Below, piece after piece: positions 25,218-34,738 of a stretch of DNA of 64,000 nt. This DNA is from a bacterium SCSIO 12827 (GTDB lineage: Bacteria > Pseudomonadota > Alphaproteobacteria > Rhodospirillales > Casp-alpha2). The stretch is taken from contig CP073746.1 of NCBI GenBank assembly GCA_024397995.1, positions 806,001 through 870,000 on the forward strand. Reading direction: 5' to 3'. The position numbers and the translations under genes are program-made. Below the pieces are notes generated by a model. It searched no databases. It was given only the letters and a program-made list of their open reading frames with translations, and was not told where the DNA came from. Numbering within the stretch: position 1 is the first letter of the stretch; each line of letters begins with the position of its first letter.

Positions 25218-28200
25218 CTAAGTTGTTCTGTCATGTGCATTGAGAATGCTGTCCGTGCCATGAATGCCGTGTTCAAGACTTCGGTCGATGACATCAAGCA
25301 ACCTGCGCCGTAAATCAGGATTGTTTTCTGATGCTGCGTACTCGGCTTGGATTAGTTCATGGAGATGGTGAAAGTCTCGATATGCCCATTGCGAACTGTC
25401 TTTCTCGACTTTTCCACTCATAAGCTTTTCCGCGGCGGCAATCAGATGGTTGGCAATTGGCTTGTCCGTTTTCTTCAGAAACGAAAAAAACCAGAAATCT
25501 TCACCATCAAAAGCAGGTGATTCGAGATATGCAGATAAGAGGGTATCTGCGTTTGCGGTTTCTGTCGGGTCGGCATGAGAGAAAACCGAGGATGCTCGCT
25601 TTCTTACATCTTCGTCATCATCGCTGAAAAACCGGATCAACAACGCGCATACACGGTCTTGGCATTCGGCGACAGAAATCAGGTGTGCTGCAATCTCAGA
25701 TGCCATCACACGGTACTGACCGCCCTGTTCGATAAGCGCGTCAGCTTCCTCGCAAAATTCTTCAACTGAAAAACTGGAACGCAAGACATGAAAGGCCGAA
25801 ACGGCCTGCATCATTTCACTATCAGCTTTGCGAAGTCGGTCGAGCAGGCGCCGCGCTGGTGCCGGAGCGCCATAAAGCAGGTACGGCAGTAACTCAATGC
25901 CGTCCCGAGTGATAAGCGGCGTCAATTCGCACGTACTCGGCGGAGGGAGAGAAAAAGCAGATTTCGAATAGGCAGACACAAGCCGCTCGACGAGTTGGCC
26001 GCAGTCTTCTCTGTCGTGATTGTAGAGAGGTTTGAGGGGCCCCATTAGGGCGCAGCGAACACTAACGAGCGGTTCATGATCGACTCTTTTATCGATGAAA
26101 TCTCTGATTTCCTCAGTGCGATCCGGAACATTCCAAAGTACATACTCCAACGCTTCTGTTGCTTCTCCGCGTGCTCCGTTGACGCCGCGAATATGTAACG
26201 ATTGCCCGTATTCGAGCAGTTCGCGGATCGAAGAAGTCTCTCGCTCAATGCGCTGTTCCTCGGTCTCAGGGTGCTCTTCCGCGTCACCATGTTCGGCATA
26301 GAACATAAGAATGGCAAAGATTTCATCTTCTTCCGCCAAAGTGGGATTTCGGGAGATTATCCTGGCGATATCTTCGCCGAATGGACGATCAGTTCGGTCA
26401 TGAGCGTTTAGAACGGCGGCTCGTGCTAGTTCATTCGTAGTATCTTCGTGCTCAATGACCGCCCACAGAATATTTGACACATAAGTATGGGGAGCAGTTT
26501 CTGGAATCCGCTCCATCAACGCTACAAAACGAGGCAAATCCTCCTTTGCGCATTTCTTAAGTACCTGCCCAAGCTCGTGTGGCCCTCCTCCGTCCGGGCC
26601 ACGGGGGAAATCGCGTTCCTTGTCGTGCTTTTTCATGGCCTTGAGCCAATGGTCATCCGACATACGTTCCGCACTCTCGGTCTTGATAGGAGACCCGACG
26701 GAGTAGGCTTCGTTATGCCAGGGCTTTTCCAATGTTGCGTTCGGAAATTTCCGGTCAAGCTGCTGGAACTCGCGGCGCCCTTGCTGCGTCAGGTGTTCTT
26801 CCCCAATGGTCTTGAGAACGCACCATTGCTCATAACCCGAATGGTTAAGGAAGTAGATTGCATGGGCGCGGGTATAGTAGCCGTCGTCTTCTCCCTCTTC
26901 CCGCAACTTCTTGGAGATTTTAAGAGCGCGCTTATATTCCGGTGCCTGTTTGAAAACTGCGGCTTCGACAAGCGATTTTTCGTCCGCCGATAGGATTGGG
27001 TACATGGCGGCGGCGGCATCGGCAAACGACTTCCATTCAGCACTACGCCACCCGGCACGAAAAAGCGCGTCCTCCGCTAATAGGCTCAAGAAGTGATTTT
27101 TCAATGCGGGTGGATTGCCAAGGATCGTATGCAAATGGAGGTGTAGATTTACAGTATGGAGGTGGGTGGGCAACCGACCGAGGAACATCGAGGCAAGGTC
27201 AGGATCGATCTCCGCGACGGCTCGCAATGCTGTTCTGTACTGGTGCAGAAACTCATCATCTCCGACTAAATGCCCCGAGTAGATAAGAGACTCAAATGTC
27301 GAGTCCCACTCTCCGATTTCTTTGCGCTTACGGATTACGTGCAAGGAGTGGACAAATGCGTCTGTTACCGCCTCAAGAAAATCGGCAGGTAATTTTTCGC
27401 AGAGCTTTTTGATCGAATGGAGGTCGATCATTTTAATATTGTCGTGTCGGAATGGATGATCGTCGGGGTGTATTTCAAACCAGGTTTCGAAATACGCTTT
27501 TAGGAGCGGCGCACCTCTCCCCGAATTCTCCTCAACCCATGTTACCAGGATCATTTCTCTGCGGTGTTCAGATTCCTCAGAGAACATGCCGGGAGGCTTG
27601 GATCGTATGAGGTCGACACAGAGCTGTTCGAGATCGGCGTTAGGCTGGGCACGGCGAAAGCTTCCCAACCAACTGAACAGAATTCTTGCGCGTTCAGAAT
27701 CTCCTCCCCACCAGTCCCGCAACAGTCGCGCGACTTCGGACGGTCGGTCTGACGATACGTTCAGGATAGACCAGAATGCTGAGTTCTTGCGCTGCTCGTT
27801 CGAATCATTCAATAGCCCCTGCAACCACCCGTTCATAACATTCAGATCAAACCACCCAGCAGAGCCGAGCACGGCTTTTTCTACCAAATTCGGGAAGGGC
27901 GCATCGGGGGTATCGAGTTTGAGGATGATGTCGCGTTCTGCCGGAGTGGGGTCGGAAAGCGTCCCAAGCCATTGAGCAATAGCGAGCTTCACATGGTAGC
28001 GAACCTGATTGTCCAACAGAACTTTGGACAGTGTGTCGAGATACCGCTGCGTGTCGTGCTGGCGCATGACTTCTAATATCTGACGACACTGTGTGCGGCG
28101 GAAAAGATGCTGCTCAGAAGAAACCAACATCTCGTACAGCGATTTTGACGACCGCGCGAACGCCTGCGCATATGCATAGTCAAAGAAACTCTCGTGAAAG

Positions 28201-29813
28201 AAGTTGACGTGCTGACGGCTAACGACAATGAGCCCTTCGGAAGAAAGGATGTCTCGTGCTTCGGGAAACGGATCCAGCACGTTCACGGGAGCCTCTAAAC
28301 GCTGCCGATCACTCATCCATTCCGCAAGCGCTTCCATCACCTGCATCAAAGACCATGGCACATTGCGGTCACGCCGCAGCATTCGTTCCTTCTTTTGAAC
28401 TAAAGCGCGAAATAGATCGTCGCGGGAAGTGAATGACAGGGATTCTTCCGCCACTTCCAAATATACCGCGAGATTAAGAGGAAGTCGGAGCAGTTCCTTC
28501 TGCGCAGGGGTGAAGTGTTCGGGTTTGAAACCCTTCGCCACAACGACTGGAGAAATCTCCGTTTCCCAGTCGAGCAATGGAACGTCAATGCGGTTCTCAT
28601 GCTGACTGTCACGAAGGCTTTTGATGCGAGGGTCGTTGTCAAAGTCGTAATTTCGGCAAACCAGAACCACTCGGACAGTTCGTAGCGCGTAGAGGCCGTC
28701 AAGAAGCTGCAAAAGTGCGTTTCTCACGACGCCGTTTCGACCTGATACTTCGCTTACAGCGTCAACCTGATCGACAATCAAGACAGTGGTTTGATCGGGG
28801 GCAATGCCTTTGAGGGTGATTGTTGGCCGTTCGTGTCGATCCAGAATGGCTGCTCCGAAATCCTCGGGCCTCTGACTTGTCAAATGGTGATCGGCACGGA
28901 AAGCCAAATGAAGCACATTCGCCTCTGCCAGAAGGTTGATTAGCCGCCGGATCACTCCGGACTTGCCGCTCCCCGCTACGCCGGTGACCAAGGCGACTTT
29001 GGGGGCGGCGGAGTCCATAAGCGTTTCGAAGACTTGCTGCGCCTCCTTTCGATCAATGACTTCGCCTCCGGCACCGAAGGGGCTGTAAGTTGCAAGATAG
29101 GATTCAGTTTCTTGCCGAAGTTTCTCTTTCAGAGTCGGATCGAGCGTCCAGTCTTTGAATCTGAGATGAGGAATTTCACGCAAATCTTGCCGAAGGCTCT
29201 CGGTCGAGAGCTGAACATTGAAGTGCTGTTCCATATAGTCGCGCAAGGCCTCGAAAGCGCTCTGGCCAGTTGCGTCTTCAAAGGCGTATTGAGCCAGCAC
29301 GCCGATGTGAGACTCAAGCTCGGACATTGATTCCACTTGGAAGAATGAACGCCGGAGCCATTGCCAAGCGGTTGTGCGATCAGTTTCCCATGCGGAGCTG
29401 AGATCGGTGAAAGCTCGTGATTGGTCTTGTGATAACCCGCCCTCGAACTCTTCTTGATCGTTGGCAACTTTGGCTTTCTGAGCCAGGATTCGGGCGTCCT
29501 TCGCGGGGTCTTCTGACACGAAGTAACAGGTATCCGCTTCTGATGTGGATAGCCTGTCACGAAAGGCATCCAGCACGCCTTCTCGTTCCAATGCGCGGAT
29601 AGTCCAGTTTCCGTTGGGAGATGTTTTTTTTGTTTGGTGCCATTCAACTGCAGGACCAATGCCAATGGCGAATTCAAAGCCGTCAAATTTATTCGTTATG
29701 CCCTCAAAGCGGAGCGAGTCTCGCTCGCCATACAAGACACGGATAAGTTGACGAATTAGCCATTTCGCCTCGTATCTGTTTCCAAGCTTATCCGCTATGC
29801 CACCAGCAAACAT
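25218..29813 (-). CDS. Avs-like protein: nuclease-like N-terminus, STAND NTPase, long repeat C-terminus
   Basis: A 1531-residue protein. The N-terminal ~90 residues look like a PD-(D/E)XK nuclease of the DUF4297/Cap4 type: IADKLGNRYEAKWLIRQL, then Asp44, and VEWHQTK with Q60-x-K62. Residues about 270-560 are a STAND-type NTPase with Walker A GVAGSGKS (278-285) and Walker B VLIVDQVD (344-351). Residues ~600-1531 are helical repeats without a recognised family, in the position of the ligand-sensing region of Avs proteins, which bind phage terminase or portal and then degrade DNA. The start at 29813 gives the usual opening of this family; an ATG at 29882 extends it by 23 residues. Antiphage function is inferred from architecture. 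Confidence 0.8.
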   Translation of the reverse strand: MFAGGIADKLGNRYEAKWLIRQLIRVLYGERDSLRFEGITNKFDGFEFAIGIGPAVEWHQTKKTSPNGNWTIRALEREGVLDAFRDRLSTSEADTCYFVSEDPAKDARILAQKAKVANDQEEFEGGLSQDQSRAFTDLSSAWETDRTTAWQWLRRSFFQVESMSELESHIGVLAQYAFEDATGQSAFEALRDYMEQHFNVQLSTESLRQDLREIPHLRFKDWTLDPTLKEKLRQETESYLATYSPFGAGGEVIDRKEAQQVFETLMDSAAPKVALVTGVAGSGKSGVIRRLINLLAEANVLHLAFRADHHLTSQRPEDFGAAILDRHERPTITLKGIAPDQTTVLIVDQVDAVSEVSGRNGVVRNALLQLLDGLYALRTVRVVLVCRNYDFDNDPRIKSLRDSQHENRIDVPLLDWETEISPVVVAKGFKPEHFTPAQKELLRLPLNLAVYLEVAEESLSFTSRDDLFRALVQKKERMLRRDRNVPWSLMQVMEALAEWMSDRQRLEAPVNVLDPFPEARDILSSEGLIVVSRQHVNFFHESFFDYAYAQAFARSSKSLYEMLVSSEQHLFRRTQCRQILEVMRQHDTQRYLDTLSKVLLDNQVRYHVKLAIAQWLGTLSDPTPAERDIILKLDTPDAPFPNLVEKAVLGSAGWFDLNVMNGWLQGLLNDSNEQRKNSAFWSILNVSSDRPSEVARLLRDWWGGDSERARILFSWLGSFRRAQPNADLEQLCVDLIRSKPPGMFSEESEHRREMILVTWVEENSGRGAPLLKAYFETWFEIHPDDHPFRHDNIKMIDLHSIKKLCEKLPADFLEAVTDAFVHSLHVIRKRKEIGEWDSTFESLIYSGHLVGDDEFLHQYRTALRAVAEIDPDLASMFLGRLPTHLHTVNLHLHLHTILGNPPALKNHFLSLLAEDALFRAGWRSAEWKSFADAAAAMYPILSADEKSLVEAAVFKQAPEYKRALKISKKLREEGEDDGYYTRAHAIYFLNHSGYEQWCVLKTIGEEHLTQQGRREFQQLDRKFPNATLEKPWHNEAYSVGSPIKTESAERMSDDHWLKAMKKHDKERDFPRGPDGGGPHELGQVLKKCAKEDLPRFVALMERIPETAPHTYVSNILWAVIEHEDTTNELARAAVLNAHDRTDRPFGEDIARIISRNPTLAEEDEIFAILMFYAEHGDAEEHPETEEQRIERETSSIRELLEYGQSLHIRGVNGARGEATEALEYVLWNVPDRTEEIRDFIDKRVDHEPLVSVRCALMGPLKPLYNHDREDCGQLVERLVSAYSKSAFSLPPPSTCELTPLITRDGIELLPYLLYGAPAPARRLLDRLRKADSEMMQAVSAFHVLRSSFSVEEFCEEADALIEQGGQYRVMASEIAAHLISVAECQDRVCALLIRFFSDDDEDVRKRASSVFSHADPTETANADTLLSAYLESPAFDGEDFWFFSFLKKTDKPIANHLIAAAEKLMSGKVEKDSSQWAYRDFHHLHELIQAEYAASENNPDLRRRLLDVIDRSLEHGIHGTDSILNAHDRTT

Positions 29814-30227
29814 CGTTCCGTCATCTAATATTGTTTTGGCAGAATGCGTGCAAAATATGCACGAATCGGGCGATTCTACCATGAACGGGACGTAAGGAAC
29901 TTATGTGATTGAACGCTGGAAGCAGGAAGGGCAGAGGGGGCGCTCCCTTTGGTTGTGTTCCTGAGAGATGGCATCCATCGCTCTGTTCTGCCATGCGCGC
30001 TTGACCGATATGCGAGGGTGTAAGGGCGTTGAACTTGGCGGCGGGAGCTTTGACTTCTTTGATGTGCTTCGGAATGGCATTGCCTAGGCATACTTCAGCC
30101 CAAAAACCTTTCAGCTTCATGTTCTCTGGTTGATTCGGTTCGCGTAGTGAGAACATTCGGGTGTTGCTCTAGAACTCCCGCTTCCAAAAGGTGGCATCAT
30201 CACCCCAGAGAAGAATAGAGGCAGATA

Positions 30228-30464
30228 TCAAACGCGTTTAATTAGGTCGATGATAAATGCCTCGCTGGAGGACAAAGACTCCACTACCGCCAAAAACTCG
30301 ATTACATCCAACCTCCGCTCGCCGTTTTCATATTTGGCGACGAACGACTGAGGTTTTCCGAGTTTGTCTGCAACAGCCTGCTGGGTCAGGCCCGCAGCTT
30401 CACGCGCCTCTTTGAGGGCATTGATCAGAGCCTTGTGCCTCTTTGTGTAGAGAGATTTTTCCAT
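30228..30464 (-). CDS. XRE-family transcriptional regulator
   Basis: A 78-residue protein that is almost entirely one helix-turn-helix domain (GLTQQAVADKLGKPQSFVAK, then YENGERRLDVIEF). ATG at 30464 is chosen; the frame opens at 30494. It is divergent from the exported protein at 30570, with a 21-base dyad between, so it probably represses itself and that gene. It lies upstream of the STAND gene on the same strand, some 400 bases away. Confidence 0.8.
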   Translation of the reverse strand: MEKSLYTKRHKALINALKEAREAAGLTQQAVADKLGKPQSFVAKYENGERRLDVIEFLAVVESLSSSEAFIIDLIKRV

Positions 30465-30516
30465 TTGCGCCAATCGACTTGAAAGAGGGCGCAAACAGAG
30501 CTAATCCCAATGCAGG

Positions 30517-30537
30517 ATTATCCCAAAATCGGATAAT
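30517..30537. promoter_or_regulatory. palindromic operator between the XRE gene and its divergent neighbour
   Basis: ATTATCC (30517-30523) and GGATAAT (30531-30537) are perfect inverted arms around a seven-base centre. It lies in the 105-base space between two divergent starts, a typical place for an XRE dimer to bind. Confidence 0.6.
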
Positions 30538-30569
30538 ATTTGTTTGGAACGGATAGAGGAGAAGCATCG

Positions 30570-31046
30570 ATGTTGAAAGTTTGCGGACTAGCGAGTGTTT
30601 GTGCCGCCCTGTCGCTTCAGGCGATTGCCGGAACGAATGTGCAGGGAGAACTCCCCGCATGCACAGATGGAGCGATCAAAGCGAAAGCAGATGAAGCGTT
30701 GAACGCTTGGTTTCGAGGGACGGGGATAGAATGGGAGGGAAGTGGCTACAAGGCCCAAATGATGCCAGCCTTGCAGGCGTTCAAAGAAAAGCACCTCGAA
30801 AAGAGTGCGGTGCTGTCGGTCAAGGTTGCGGTTTCCAAAGAAATTTCGGCTAAGTTACGGCCCGTTTCAGCTTCCGACGTCAATATCAAATTCTGTGATG
30901 CCACTGTTGATGGCATCTGGGTTCAGACAATGTTGATCCAGGATCCTGTCGACCAGAAAAACTGGGGCTTGGTTGTCCAATCGAACGTTAGAAACTTGAA
31001 GTTCGTACCGGCTCCCGGGTTTGCTTCCTTAATCTTTTTGAAATAG
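30570..31046 (+). CDS. exported protein of unknown function
   Basis: A 158-residue protein with a signal peptide (MLKVCGLASVCAALSLQAIA, cleavage near AGT) and a mixed alpha/beta mature part of unrecognised family. GAGGAG precedes the ATG at 30570. Two cysteines (PACTDG and IKFCDAT) could form a disulfide. It is expressed divergently from the XRE regulator and shares its operator region. No function can be assigned. Confidence 0.6.
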   Translation: MLKVCGLASVCAALSLQAIAGTNVQGELPACTDGAIKAKADEALNAWFRGTGIEWEGSGYKAQMMPALQAFKEKHLEKSAVLSVKVAVSKEISAKLRPVSASDVNIKFCDATVDGIWVQTMLIQDPVDQKNWGLVVQSNVRNLKFVPAPGFASLIFLK

Positions 31047-31334
31047 CCAAAGAGAGTGTTTGTAAGCCTAATGCCTGCCGTGTGGCATAAGATCCAAAGT
31101 TAGAAAATGCTTGCGCATCAGGGTGAAATTTTGTCAGTTGGTGGTGGATGGCTTCAAGCTGCCGTTCATTGCTAGCTCATGTTAGCAAGAAGAGAGAGCA
31201 CTCTCTTCGAATGTTAGATTAAGTCGCTGCACAGCTTCGTGCCTAATACGTCCAGCGTCTCTGAGTTCTCAAAAAGCTAGTCGTTTCAACTCCGCTCACC
31301 AAAGCGGTGAGCGCTATTGCTTTGGAGAAATCAG
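31047..31334. other. intergenic region with two short perfect hairpins
   Basis: GAAGAGAG and its complement CTCTCTTC (31189-31208) enclose a four-base loop. CGCTCACC and GGTGAGCG (31293-31313) enclose a five-base loop and end 21 bases before the methyltransferase start. Neither is followed by a T run. They may be protein-binding sites, attenuators or element ends. Confidence 0.45.
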
Positions 31335-32642
31335 ATGAAAACTATTTCTATAGAGTACGCACAAGCTGCAGACTTAATCGCTTTCCAAAACAACAGCCGT
31401 GCCCATTCGGATGCGCAAATTGCTCAAGTCGCGGCGAGCATTTCGCAGTTCGGCTTCATAAACCCCATCGTTGTCGACCACGCGAGCGTCGTCGTCGCCG
31501 GGCATGCTCGGCTGAGCGCTGCGAAAAAACTTGGGTTGATATCCGTTCCGACGGTTCGGGTGGACCATTTATCGGAGGCGGAAGTTCGCCTTTATCGGAT
31601 CGCCGATAACAAACTTGCGGAGAACGCGACCTGGGACGAGCGTGCCTTGCGGCTTGAACTTGAATATCTCAGTGAGATCGATATCGATATTTCCCTGTCG
31701 GGGTTCGAACTTCCAGAGATCGACGCCCTTCTCGCCGATACAAGCCTTGATGAGGAACGCCCGCCGGAGGCTCTGCCGGCACCTCCGGAAAATCCCGTCG
31801 TCCAAGAAGGCGATATCTTTCTGCTGGGGCGTCATCGGATTGTCTGCGGCGATTGCCGCAATTCGGAAACGATGTCGCGTCTGATGGAGGGGGCCACAGC
31901 CAGTGTCGTGGTGACGGACCCGCCATTTAATGTGCGCGTGAACGGCCATGTGCTCACAGGGAAAAGCAGCCATGCGGAGTTCGCCATGGCGAGTGGGGAG
32001 ATGTCGCCGGACGAATTTACGGCCTTTCTTATCGACGGTTTTGCACAGTTCCGAGAGCACAGCGTCGATGGCTCTCTCCATTACTTGTTCATGGATTGGC
32101 GGCATGCGGGGGAGATGCTCCAAGCCGGCGATCACGTCTATGACGGCCTTCTCAACATATGTGTTTGGGCAAAGACGAATGCGGGGATGGGGAGTCTCTA
32201 TCGCAGCCAGCATGAGTTCATTTTCGTCTTCAAGAACGGCAAAGCCTCACACCTGAACAACGTGCAGCTCGGGAAGTTCGGGCGAAACCGAAGTAACGTC
32301 TGGGCCTATGCGGGCATGAACACCTTTGGGAAAGAGCGGGACGAAGCGCTGGCGCTGCACCCCACGGTCAAACCGACGGCGATGATCGCCGACGCGATCC
32401 TGGATGCCAGCAATCGCGGGGATGTGGTTCTGGACGGCTTTCTTGGGTCCGGCACAACGCTCCTTGCCGCCGAACAAACGGGCCGCGTCGCCTACGGCTG
32501 CGAGATCGACCCCCGCTACGTTGAGGTCGCGATTGAGCGCTTTCGGAAGGTTTCAGGCGCACCCGTAAATCACGAGGAAAGCGGAATGGATTTCGACGAC
32601 CTGAAAGCCGAACGATCTGTCGGGGTTCCCCGCGATGAGTAA
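31335..32642 (+). CDS. ParB-like domain fused to beta-class DNA adenine/cytosine methyltransferase
   Basis: A 435-residue protein. Residues 1-95 form a ParB/sulfiredoxin-like N-domain (GFINPIVVDHASVVVAGHARL, RIADNKLAE). A linker follows, then a methyltransferase with catalytic DPPF at 195-198 and the S-adenosylmethionine motif FLGSGTT near residue 380, the order typical of beta-class N6-adenine or N4-cytosine enzymes. GGAG precedes the ATG at 31335. The stop overlaps the DUF5681 gene by eight bases and terminase follows, as in many alphaproteobacterial prophage-like loci. No restriction enzyme is adjacent, so it is an orphan modification enzyme, probably phage-derived. Confidence 0.9.
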   Translation: MKTISIEYAQAADLIAFQNNSRAHSDAQIAQVAASISQFGFINPIVVDHASVVVAGHARLSAAKKLGLISVPTVRVDHLSEAEVRLYRIADNKLAENATWDERALRLELEYLSEIDIDISLSGFELPEIDALLADTSLDEERPPEALPAPPENPVVQEGDIFLLGRHRIVCGDCRNSETMSRLMEGATASVVVTDPPFNVRVNGHVLTGKSSHAEFAMASGEMSPDEFTAFLIDGFAQFREHSVDGSLHYLFMDWRHAGEMLQAGDHVYDGLLNICVWAKTNAGMGSLYRSQHEFIFVFKNGKASHLNNVQLGKFGRNRSNVWAYAGMNTFGKERDEALALHPTVKPTAMIADAILDASNRGDVVLDGFLGSGTTLLAAEQTGRVAYGCEIDPRYVEVAIERFRKVSGAPVNHEESGMDFDDLKAERSVGVPRDE

Positions 32643-33021
32643 GAGCGACTATGTGGTCGGCTACAAGAAACCCCCGACGCATTCGCAATTCAAGCCGCGC
32701 CAGTCGGGAAACCCGAAAGGGCGTCCCAAGGGCACCAAGAACCTGGCAACGGATCTGCAGGAGGAACTGACCGCCAAGATTGTCGTCCGGGAGGGGGCGC
32801 GGGAGCAGAAAATTTCCAAGCAGCGGGCCCTCGTGAAGACGCTCTTCAACAATGCCCTGAAGGGCGACATCAGGGCGATCAATGCGTTCTTACGGCTAAT
32901 CGAACGCACGCATTTTGAGGAAGTGACGGAACTGAACAGTCCTGAAATTTCACAGGACGACGAGGCGATTATCGATGCCTTCATTATGCGCCATCAGGCG
33001 CGAAATTTGGTTAAGGATTAA
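32635..33021 (+). CDS. DUF5681 phage-associated protein
   Basis: A 128-residue basic protein with the DUF5681 signature FKPRQSGNPKGRPKGTKNLA near the N-terminus, followed by a helical part (RALVKTLFNNALKGD). These proteins sit directly before terminase large subunits and may act like small terminase subunits, though this is unproven. It overlaps the methyltransferase gene and ends four bases before the terminase start. Confidence 0.88.
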   Translation: MSKSDYVVGYKKPPTHSQFKPRQSGNPKGRPKGTKNLATDLQEELTAKIVVREGAREQKISKQRALVKTLFNNALKGDIRAINAFLRLIERTHFEEVTELNSPEISQDDEAIIDAFIMRHQARNLVKD

Positions 33022-33025
33022 AACA

Positions 33026-34570
33026 ATGAGTGATTATTCAAAACAGGAACTTCTGGCTCTATTACGCCTGGACCTTTTGGCTTTCGCACAAAAGGCGTTC
33101 CAGACCCTAAATCCAAGTGAGTCCTTCAAGCCAAATTGGCACCACCAGGCCATCGTTTATCAATTGGAGCGATGCCTTCGAGGCGAGTGCAAGCGTTTGC
33201 TTATCACGCTGCCGCCCAGAAGTTTGAAGTCGCACCTAGTTTCCGTATGCCTGCCGGCTTTCCTCATGGGCCATAACCCGTCGGTGAAGATAATCACTGC
33301 GAGTTATGCGCAGGGCCTGGCAGAAGATTTTTCCGGCAAGACCCGGACCTTGATGCAGGAAGACTGGTATCGGGAGGTATTCCCGGATACGCAGCTCTCA
33401 TCGACCAAAAACAGCGTAGGGGAGTTTGCGACCGCAAAGATGGGCCTCCGGCTCGCGACATCCGTTCACGGTTCGCTGACCGGGCGCGGCGCGGATTGCA
33501 TCATCGTGGATGATCCGCATAAAGCGGAAGAGGCGCTGTCGGACGCCTATCGGGAGAGCGCGGTGAGCTGGTTCGAAAACACGCTGCTCTCTCGCCTCAA
33601 CAATATGAAAGACGGATGCATCATCGTCGTTCAACAGCGCATCCACGAGCATGATTTGGCGGGGCACTTGCTGGCGAAAGGGGGATGGGAACACCTGCGC
33701 CTTCAGGCGATTGCGGAGGAGGACCGGAGCGTGCCGTTGGCCGATGGCGTGGAGCATGTCCTCAAAGCCGGCGACGTGCTGCATGAAGCGATTTATGGAC
33801 TGGAAGCACTCAATGAGCGGCGAGACGCGGTCGGCAGTCACATCTTCTCGGCGCAGTATCAACAAGAGCCGGTCCCCGCGGGTGGACACCTGATCCAAGT
33901 ATCGCAGTTCAAACGGTATCCCGTCGCCCCATCCAGGCGACCCGGCGATCTGATCGTGCAAAGCTGGGATCTCGCGCAGGGCCGCAAAGAGACGAACGAC
34001 TATTCCGTCGGGACGACCTGGTTGGTGAGGGAGGCGACCTACTATCTCCTCGACGTAGTGCGGGAGAAAGTCGGATACCGCGATCTGCGAATGCGCATCC
34101 TATGGTCCGCGCATAATTTCGATGCCGATTACATTCTCGTTGAAAACGCCAGTGTCGGCGTTTCGATGATCGAGGACGTCAGAGCGTCCGGTCCGTTCAG
34201 CGTCATCTCATGTAATCCGCAGGGCGATAAAGTCGCGCGGATGACGCCGGGTACAGCCGAAATCGAGGGTGGGCGTGTGATCTTGCCGCAAGACGCTCTT
34301 TGGTTGGCCGATTTCGAGAGAGAGTGCAGCGCCTTTCCATATGGCGTTCACGATGATCAGGTCGATAGTCTTTCGCAGTTTCTGGATTGGGCGAGAGCGC
34401 ACTCACGCGACCATGTCAGTTTTAACACCCTCGAAAGGGCAATTCGGGAGCTTACTCCGCCGCCTTCGGGGAATATCGGTGGAAAGACGAATGCGGCGTT
34501 CTATAGGTCGTTGCAAGGGCCAAACTCCAGAAATCTGGGGCATATCGTCGATATCCCGAAGTTCAGATAG
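33026..34570 (+). CDS. terL: phage terminase large subunit
   Basis: A 514-residue TerL-like packaging motor. The ATPase part has LPPRSLKSHL (an atypical Walker A of this subfamily) and Walker B CIIVDDPHKAEEA; the C-terminal nuclease part has QSWDLAQG, ILVENASVG and a final HDDQVDSL, giving the acidic metal site. Length and motifs look intact. AAGGA precedes the ATG at 33026. Portal, protease and capsid genes do not follow; a hairpin and a different module come next. It may therefore be a remnant, a satellite or a domesticated gene. Confidence 0.92.
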   Translation: MSDYSKQELLALLRLDLLAFAQKAFQTLNPSESFKPNWHHQAIVYQLERCLRGECKRLLITLPPRSLKSHLVSVCLPAFLMGHNPSVKIITASYAQGLAEDFSGKTRTLMQEDWYREVFPDTQLSSTKNSVGEFATAKMGLRLATSVHGSLTGRGADCIIVDDPHKAEEALSDAYRESAVSWFENTLLSRLNNMKDGCIIVVQQRIHEHDLAGHLLAKGGWEHLRLQAIAEEDRSVPLADGVEHVLKAGDVLHEAIYGLEALNERRDAVGSHIFSAQYQQEPVPAGGHLIQVSQFKRYPVAPSRRPGDLIVQSWDLAQGRKETNDYSVGTTWLVREATYYLLDVVREKVGYRDLRMRILWSAHNFDADYILVENASVGVSMIEDVRASGPFSVISCNPQGDKVARMTPGTAEIEGGRVILPQDALWLADFERECSAFPYGVHDDQVDSLSQFLDWARAHSRDHVSFNTLERAIRELTPPPSGNIGGKTNAAFYRSLQGPNSRNLGHIVDIPKFR

Positions 34571-34601
34571 CGGCATTCTCCCAAAGCGGAATTGATCATG
34601 A

Positions 34602-34634
34602 GGGCGCACGATGACGGGTGCCCCCTTCTTGTTT
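34602..34634 (+). terminator. possible terminator after terL
   Basis: GGGCGCAC and GTGCCCCC pair at seven of eight positions across an eight-base loop, followed by TTCTTGTTTG. The T run is imperfect, so confidence is moderate. Confidence 0.5.
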
Positions 34635-34738
34635 GTCTGAGCGTGAAGCCCTAATCAATGACTGGACTTCCGCTGCCAACAGAGCGGTACTGAGACTTAA
34701 GCAGTGAGGGCCGCCAGGGCCCCTGAAACGCCTCCTAA

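Noticed and set aside
29821-30156. 111-codon frame between the XRE and STAND genes
   Set aside because: No recognisable family. A second overlapping frame (29901-30080) encodes a 59-residue product ending with CPSC that is equally plausible, so I cannot choose.
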